A stretch of DNA of 47,967 nucleotides from Polaribacter sp. (GTDB taxonomy: Bacteria > Bacteroidota > Bacteroidia > Flavobacteriales > Flavobacteriaceae). The notes below the pieces were generated by a model. The model was not told where the DNA came from. It worked only from the letters and a program-made list of their open reading frames with translations, and did not search any database. Positions within the stretch are counted from its first letter, which is position 1. Every line of letters starts with the position of its first letter. A program made the position numbers and the translations under genes. Shown here in pieces: positions 44,724 to 47,967 of the stretch. Where the stretch lies: positions 48,254 to 96,220 of the forward strand of contig JABAZI010000071.1 in assembly GCA_018608545.1 (NCBI GenBank), given 5' to 3'.

Positions 44724-45034
44724 TATTTACTATTGGAAAGTAACGGTTATATACAAATATCCGAATAAAAAATAGGATTGTATATATAAAAGGTCATCGT
44801 TATTAATAATTTTATTGAATTATCAATTTTATGCTTAAAATTTAGAGAAATATTAAATTATTTCTTCGAGATAAAAACTTTTTTTGTAATTATAAATTAG
44901 ATTTTAATCCGCAATCTTAGAAAGATGATGCCGTATTTGAAGACTCATAATTTTACTGTAAAAGAGACTTTTAGTAAATAATAATCAACTAAAAATAGTT
45001 TACCTCTTAAATAGAATATTTATCTTTGGTTCAG
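44724..45034. other. 311-bp divergent intergenic region
   Basis: This AT-rich region separates the FAD/Fe-S oxidoreductase and HMG-CoA lyase genes. It holds the minus-strand near-match GATATTTG (44754-44761) and the lyase promoter at its right end. A 57-nt ORF (44925-44981, MMPYLKTHNFTV) lacks support. No RNA gene or repeat was recognised. Confidence 0.6.
45021..45028 (+). promoter_or_regulatory. HMG-CoA lyase -7 element (TATCTTTG), nearly leaderless
   Basis: An exact TAnnTTTG match that ends 6 nt before the ATG at 45035. Transcription would start at or within a few bases of the start codon. A TTTA at 44999-45002 is a possible -33 box at 18 bp. Confidence 0.6.
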
Positions 45035-45889
45035 ATGAAAAAAGTTAAAATCATAGAATGTCCACGAGATGCAATGCAAGGAATAAAATCGCATTTTATC
45101 CCTACAGAAAAAAAGGCATTGTATATCAATTCGCTTTTAAAAGTTGGTTTTGATACCATTGATTTTGGAAGCTTTGTTTCTCCAAGGGCAATCCCTCAAA
45201 TGAGAGATACTGCAGCTGTTTTGTCTAAATTAGATCTCTCCAAAACTACAAGTAAATTATTGGCAATTATTGCGAATGTAAGGGGAGCTAATGATGCCTC
45301 TCAGTTTGAAGAAATTGATTATTTAGGGTATCCTTTTTCGATTTCAGAAAATTTTCAAATGCGAAATACTCACAAAACAATCAAAGAATCGATAGAAATT
45401 TTAGAGAAAATTTTAAGCATTGCAGATGCATCAAATAAAGAAGTCGTAGCTTATTTATCCATGGGGTTTGGCAATCCATATGGAGATCCATGGAATGTAG
45501 ACATAGTTCGTAATTGGATAGAGAAATTATCAAAAATGGGTGTTAAAACACTTTCATTATCAGATACTATAGGGAGTTCTAATCCAGCAACAATTGAATA
45601 TTTATTTTCAAATTTAATTTCAGCATATCCAGCAATAGAATTTGGAGCACATTTGCATTCAACTCCAGATAAATGGTATGAAAAAGTAGCCGCTGCATTT
45701 AAAGCAGGTTGTGTTCGTTTTGACGGAGCAATAAAAGGGTATGGAGGCTGTCCAATGGCAAAAGATGAGTTAACGGGTAACATGCCTACAGAAAAATTAT
45801 TGAGCTATTTTACAGCAAACAAAGTAGCAACAGGAATTAAACCAATGAGTTTTGAAAGTGCTTATAATAAAGCTTTAGAGATCTTTTAA
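45035..45889 (+). CDS. Hydroxymethylglutaryl-CoA lyase
   Basis: The 284-aa TIM-barrel enzyme cleaves HMG-CoA to acetyl-CoA and acetoacetate, the last step of leucine breakdown. It has the N-terminal metal/acid motif ECPRDAMQG, HLHSTPDKWYEK (metal His pair) and the glycine-rich catalytic-Cys region YGGCPMAKDELTGNMPTE. I choose the ATG at 45035 over the TTG three codons upstream, which lies inside the -7 element. No other leucine-pathway gene is nearby, and related DRE-TIM enzymes remain possible. Confidence 0.92.
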   Translation: MKKVKIIECPRDAMQGIKSHFIPTEKKALYINSLLKVGFDTIDFGSFVSPRAIPQMRDTAAVLSKLDLSKTTSKLLAIIANVRGANDASQFEEIDYLGYPFSISENFQMRNTHKTIKESIEILEKILSIADASNKEVVAYLSMGFGNPYGDPWNVDIVRNWIEKLSKMGVKTLSLSDTIGSSNPATIEYLFSNLISAYPAIEFGAHLHSTPDKWYEKVAAAFKAGCVRFDGAIKGYGGCPMAKDELTGNMPTEKLLSYFTANKVATGIKPMSFESAYNKALEIF

Positions 45890-45937
45890 TACTTAAATAA
45901 TGAACTTAAAAATTACATTTAAAAGAACCATCGAAAT

Positions 45938-47452
45938 ATGAAACATATCAAATTAATTTTTTATCTATTCTCTCTTTTTATCATCGTTTCTTGTTCAAAA
46001 GATGATGGTAAAATAGACCTTACTTTTTTACAATTGAACGACGTATATGAAATAGCACCCATACAAGGCGGGGAATATGGAGGGTTGGCCAGAGTAGAAA
46101 CCGTTCATAAAGAATTGGTCGAAGAGAACCCGAATACAATGCTTTTTTTAGCTGGTGACTTTTTAAATCCTTCTTTATTAGGGTCTATAAAGGTTGATGG
46201 AGAAAGAGTTCGAGGTAAACAGATGATAGAAGTCATGAACGCTATGAATTTCGATTTAGTAGCTTTTGGAAATCACGAATTTGATGTATCACAAAAAGAG
46301 CTTCAAATGCGATTAAACGAAAGTAATTTCCCTTGGATTTCCGCAAATATAAATTTGAAAACAGAGAAAGGTTTGACCTCTTTTTACAAAGAAATAAATG
46401 GACAAAAACAACCAATAGGAAAAACCTTTATCAAAGAATTTTCAGATGAAGATGGCACAACAATAAAAATAGGTTTCGTGAGTGTCTGTATTCCTTCAAA
46501 TCCAAAAGACTTTGTCGTGTATGACGATATGTATGAAAAAATAAGTAGTTCCTATGAGTCTATAAAAGACCATGTTGATGTTGTTTTTGGATTAACACAT
46601 GCGACACTGGAAAACGATATAAGAATTGCAAAATTATTGCCTAATATTCCCTTAATAATGGGGGGGCACGAACATGCACACAGTAATAATTTAGTTGGGA
46701 ATGTTCAAATTTATAAGGCAGATGCCAATGCAAAAACAGTATATATTCATAAAATCACCTATGACAAACACACAGGAAAAACAAGTGTTTCATCAGAATT
46801 AAAAGAAATTAATTCATCTATCAAAACTGACAAAAAGGTAGGATCAATTGTAAAAAAATGGCAAACAATTTTAGTTGCTCAAATTAAAAATGTTATTAAA
46901 TACCCAGATGAAGTTATTTTCGAAGCAAAAACTCCTTTGGATGGAAGAGATACTCCTATTAGAAGTGTACAAACAAATTTGGGTCAAGTAATTTCCAAAG
47001 CTATGTCTTTTGCTTTTAATGACAAAGTAGATTGTGCATTAGTAAATGGAGGTTCAATAAGAATTGATGATCAATTAAGCGGTCCTGTTACAGCAGTAGA
47101 TATTTTTAGAGTATTGCCTTATGGAGGAGGAGTGTTAAAAGTAGGTATTAAAGGAGAGCTTTTAGAACGTGTTCTTAACTATGGTGTTAATGCTCGAGGA
47201 CAAGGTGCTTATTTACATCGATTTAATGCATACAAAGTAGGGGATCAATGGATGATTAAAAATAAAGCATTGATTTTAAACAAAACCTACACGGTCGCTA
47301 TATCAGATTATCTATTAAAAGGTCTAGATATTCCTTTTTTAACAAATAATAATAAAGACATTACCTTCGTTTTTCAACCAAAAATTAATGAATTAGCCTA
47401 TGATATTCGAAAAGTAGTAATTAACTATTTAAAAAAATTACTATTCAAATAA
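45938..47452 (+). CDS. 5'-nucleotidase/metallophosphatase lipoprotein (UshA-like)
   Basis: The 504-aa lipoprotein (lipobox IVSC) has an N-terminal calcineurin-like domain with LQLNDVYEI, FLAGDFL, FGNHEFD, GLTHAT and GGHEHAH. The C-terminal nucleotidase domain (about 330-500) has NLGQVISKAMSFAF, ALVNGGSIRID and DIFRVLPYGG. It probably hydrolyses nucleotides or sugar-phosphate esters in the periplasm or on the surface. The stop TGA of a 13-codon ORF (45900-45941) overlaps its ATG as ATGA. Confidence 0.92.
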   Translation: MKHIKLIFYLFSLFIIVSCSKDDGKIDLTFLQLNDVYEIAPIQGGEYGGLARVETVHKELVEENPNTMLFLAGDFLNPSLLGSIKVDGERVRGKQMIEVMNAMNFDLVAFGNHEFDVSQKELQMRLNESNFPWISANINLKTEKGLTSFYKEINGQKQPIGKTFIKEFSDEDGTTIKIGFVSVCIPSNPKDFVVYDDMYEKISSSYESIKDHVDVVFGLTHATLENDIRIAKLLPNIPLIMGGHEHAHSNNLVGNVQIYKADANAKTVYIHKITYDKHTGKTSVSSELKEINSSIKTDKKVGSIVKKWQTILVAQIKNVIKYPDEVIFEAKTPLDGRDTPIRSVQTNLGQVISKAMSFAFNDKVDCALVNGGSIRIDDQLSGPVTAVDIFRVLPYGGGVLKVGIKGELLERVLNYGVNARGQGAYLHRFNAYKVGDQWMIKNKALILNKTYTVAISDYLLKGLDIPFLTNNNKDITFVFQPKINELAYDIRKVVINYLKKLLFK

Positions 47453-47501
47453 TTGATTATCAAGTAAATAGTTTTTTTATTTTTATTTATTCTAAATAAG
47501 C

Positions 47502-47532
47502 TTTGTAAATATTGTTTTCTGTCATATATTTG
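47502..47532 (+). promoter_or_regulatory. Full consensus promoter of the DUF4856-like gene
   Basis: TTTG (47502-47505), 19 bp, TATATTTG (47525-47532), the ideal layout. The leader is about 35 nt. Confidence 0.85.
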
Positions 47533-47572
47533 CAAAAGAAAAAAAAACTATTTATAATTAATCTTAATAAAA

Positions 47573-47967
47573 ATGAACAAAGCAATTATATCCCTAGCAG
47601 TATTATCGTCACTTTTCGTCTCTTGCGATAATGAATCAAATGTAAATATCGAAAAACAGGTTGAAGTTCCAGATACATATGTATTTACTAGAGGTGGTGA
47701 ATCTACTGTCAGCTATGTAGGGCAAACAACAAGATTAGAGATGACAGCATCTTTAATGGAAAAATTAAATACCGAAAATGTTTCTTCATCAAGTCTCTTA
47801 ACCATGTTTAATGAAGGGACTGGATTTAGTGATGCTGCACTTAACTCATCTGGAAAAAAATTAGGAAACAAAACGGCTGCATATGGAGATGCATCTGTTC
47901 AACCAAAAATTGAAGGATTTTTAACCGAATATGCAGAAGATGTTTCAACTAACTTTAGTACTGATGC
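47573..47967 (+). CDS. DUF4856-like lipoprotein (3' end cut off)
   Basis: The gene is absent from the ORF track because it runs off the right edge; 131 codons are visible. The start MNKAIISLAVLSSLFVSC gives a lipobox with Cys18, then VPDTYVFTRGGESTVSYVGQTTRLEMTASLM, which I recognise as the N terminus of DUF4856 proteins (about 400 aa in Bacteroidota). The function is unknown, and I cannot see the rest or its neighbours. It has a near-ideal promoter of its own. Confidence 0.75.
   Translation, partial: MNKAIISLAVLSSLFVSCDNESNVNIEKQVEVPDTYVFTRGGESTVSYVGQTTRLEMTASLMEKLNTENVSSSSLLTMFNEGTGFSDAALNSSGKKLGNKTAAYGDASVQPKIEGFLTEYAEDVSTNFSTD

Noticed and set aside
44925-44981. Small ORF MMPYLKTHNFTV in the divergent gap
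   Set aside because: It has 18 codons, no -7 element at a useful distance and no recognisable feature.

Overview
The window looks like a chromosomal segment of a low-GC member of the Flavobacteriaceae (Bacteroidota). The evidence is the very AT-rich intergenic DNA, the many Bacteroidota-type promoters (TAnnTTTG -7 elements, two with a TTTG -33 box exactly 19 bp upstream), the general absence of Shine-Dalgarno sequences, many lipoproteins, a gldI gliding-motility homologue and a CarboxypepD_reg/TonB-type receptor. The genus cannot be fixed from sequence alone. I see no tRNA, rRNA, insertion sequence, prophage, CRISPR array or origin. Both ends are cut inside genes (CDP-alcohol phosphatidyltransferase on the left, a DUF4856-like lipoprotein on the right).

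Layout. 1-6.2 kb, minus strand: a partial phospholipid-synthesis gene; a three-gene metal-uptake-like operon (Cys/His small protein, TonB-dependent receptor, His-rich lipoprotein); and purB coupled to a small lipoprotein. 6.3-10.4 kb, plus strand: two YwqK/MORN-like exported proteins flanking mnmA, a nitronate monooxygenase-like enzyme, and a cold-shock protein closed by a strong terminator. 10.5-19.2 kb, minus strand: lytic transglycosylase and mtaB; then a tight operon of a 91-aa membrane protein, mutL, two rhomboid proteases and an EEP-domain membrane protein, with a palindrome over its -7 element; then ribH and a TPR protein. 19.3-20.8 kb, plus: recF and a DUF721/DciA-like gene. ndk (minus) has a perfect 16-bp palindrome near its predicted start site. 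21.4-27.8 kb, plus: an nrnA-like phosphoesterase, gldI and two more peptidyl-prolyl isomerases (one a cyclophilin-FKBP fusion), a PAP2 phosphatase and pheT.

27.9-32.0 kb, minus: lipA, a divergent Nramp-like transporter, an ECF sigma factor overlapping a family 2 glycosyltransferase, and a 67-aa Cys-rich membrane peptide. 32.2-34.2 kb, plus: a compact YHYH protein / MORN-like lipoprotein / SCO protein operon. 34.3-37.1 kb, minus: murB, a class I aminotransferase and a DUF1573 protein. 37.2-40.8 kb, plus: valS and an OmpA-family lipoprotein. 40.8-44.7 kb, minus: an aldo/keto reductase and a fused FAD/4Fe-4S oxidoreductase. 45.0-48 kb, plus: HMG-CoA lyase with a nearly leaderless promoter, a 5'-nucleotidase-like lipoprotein, and the start of a DUF4856-like lipoprotein.

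Most of the window is core housekeeping (translation, tRNA modification, repair, cofactors, cell wall). The less explained parts are the metal-receptor operon, the YHYH-MORN-SCO operon, the immunophilin cluster, the altered metal site of the Nramp-like protein, the apparently endonuclease-dead MutL, and several palindromes at promoters. I found no clear evidence of a wholly new defence or mobile system.
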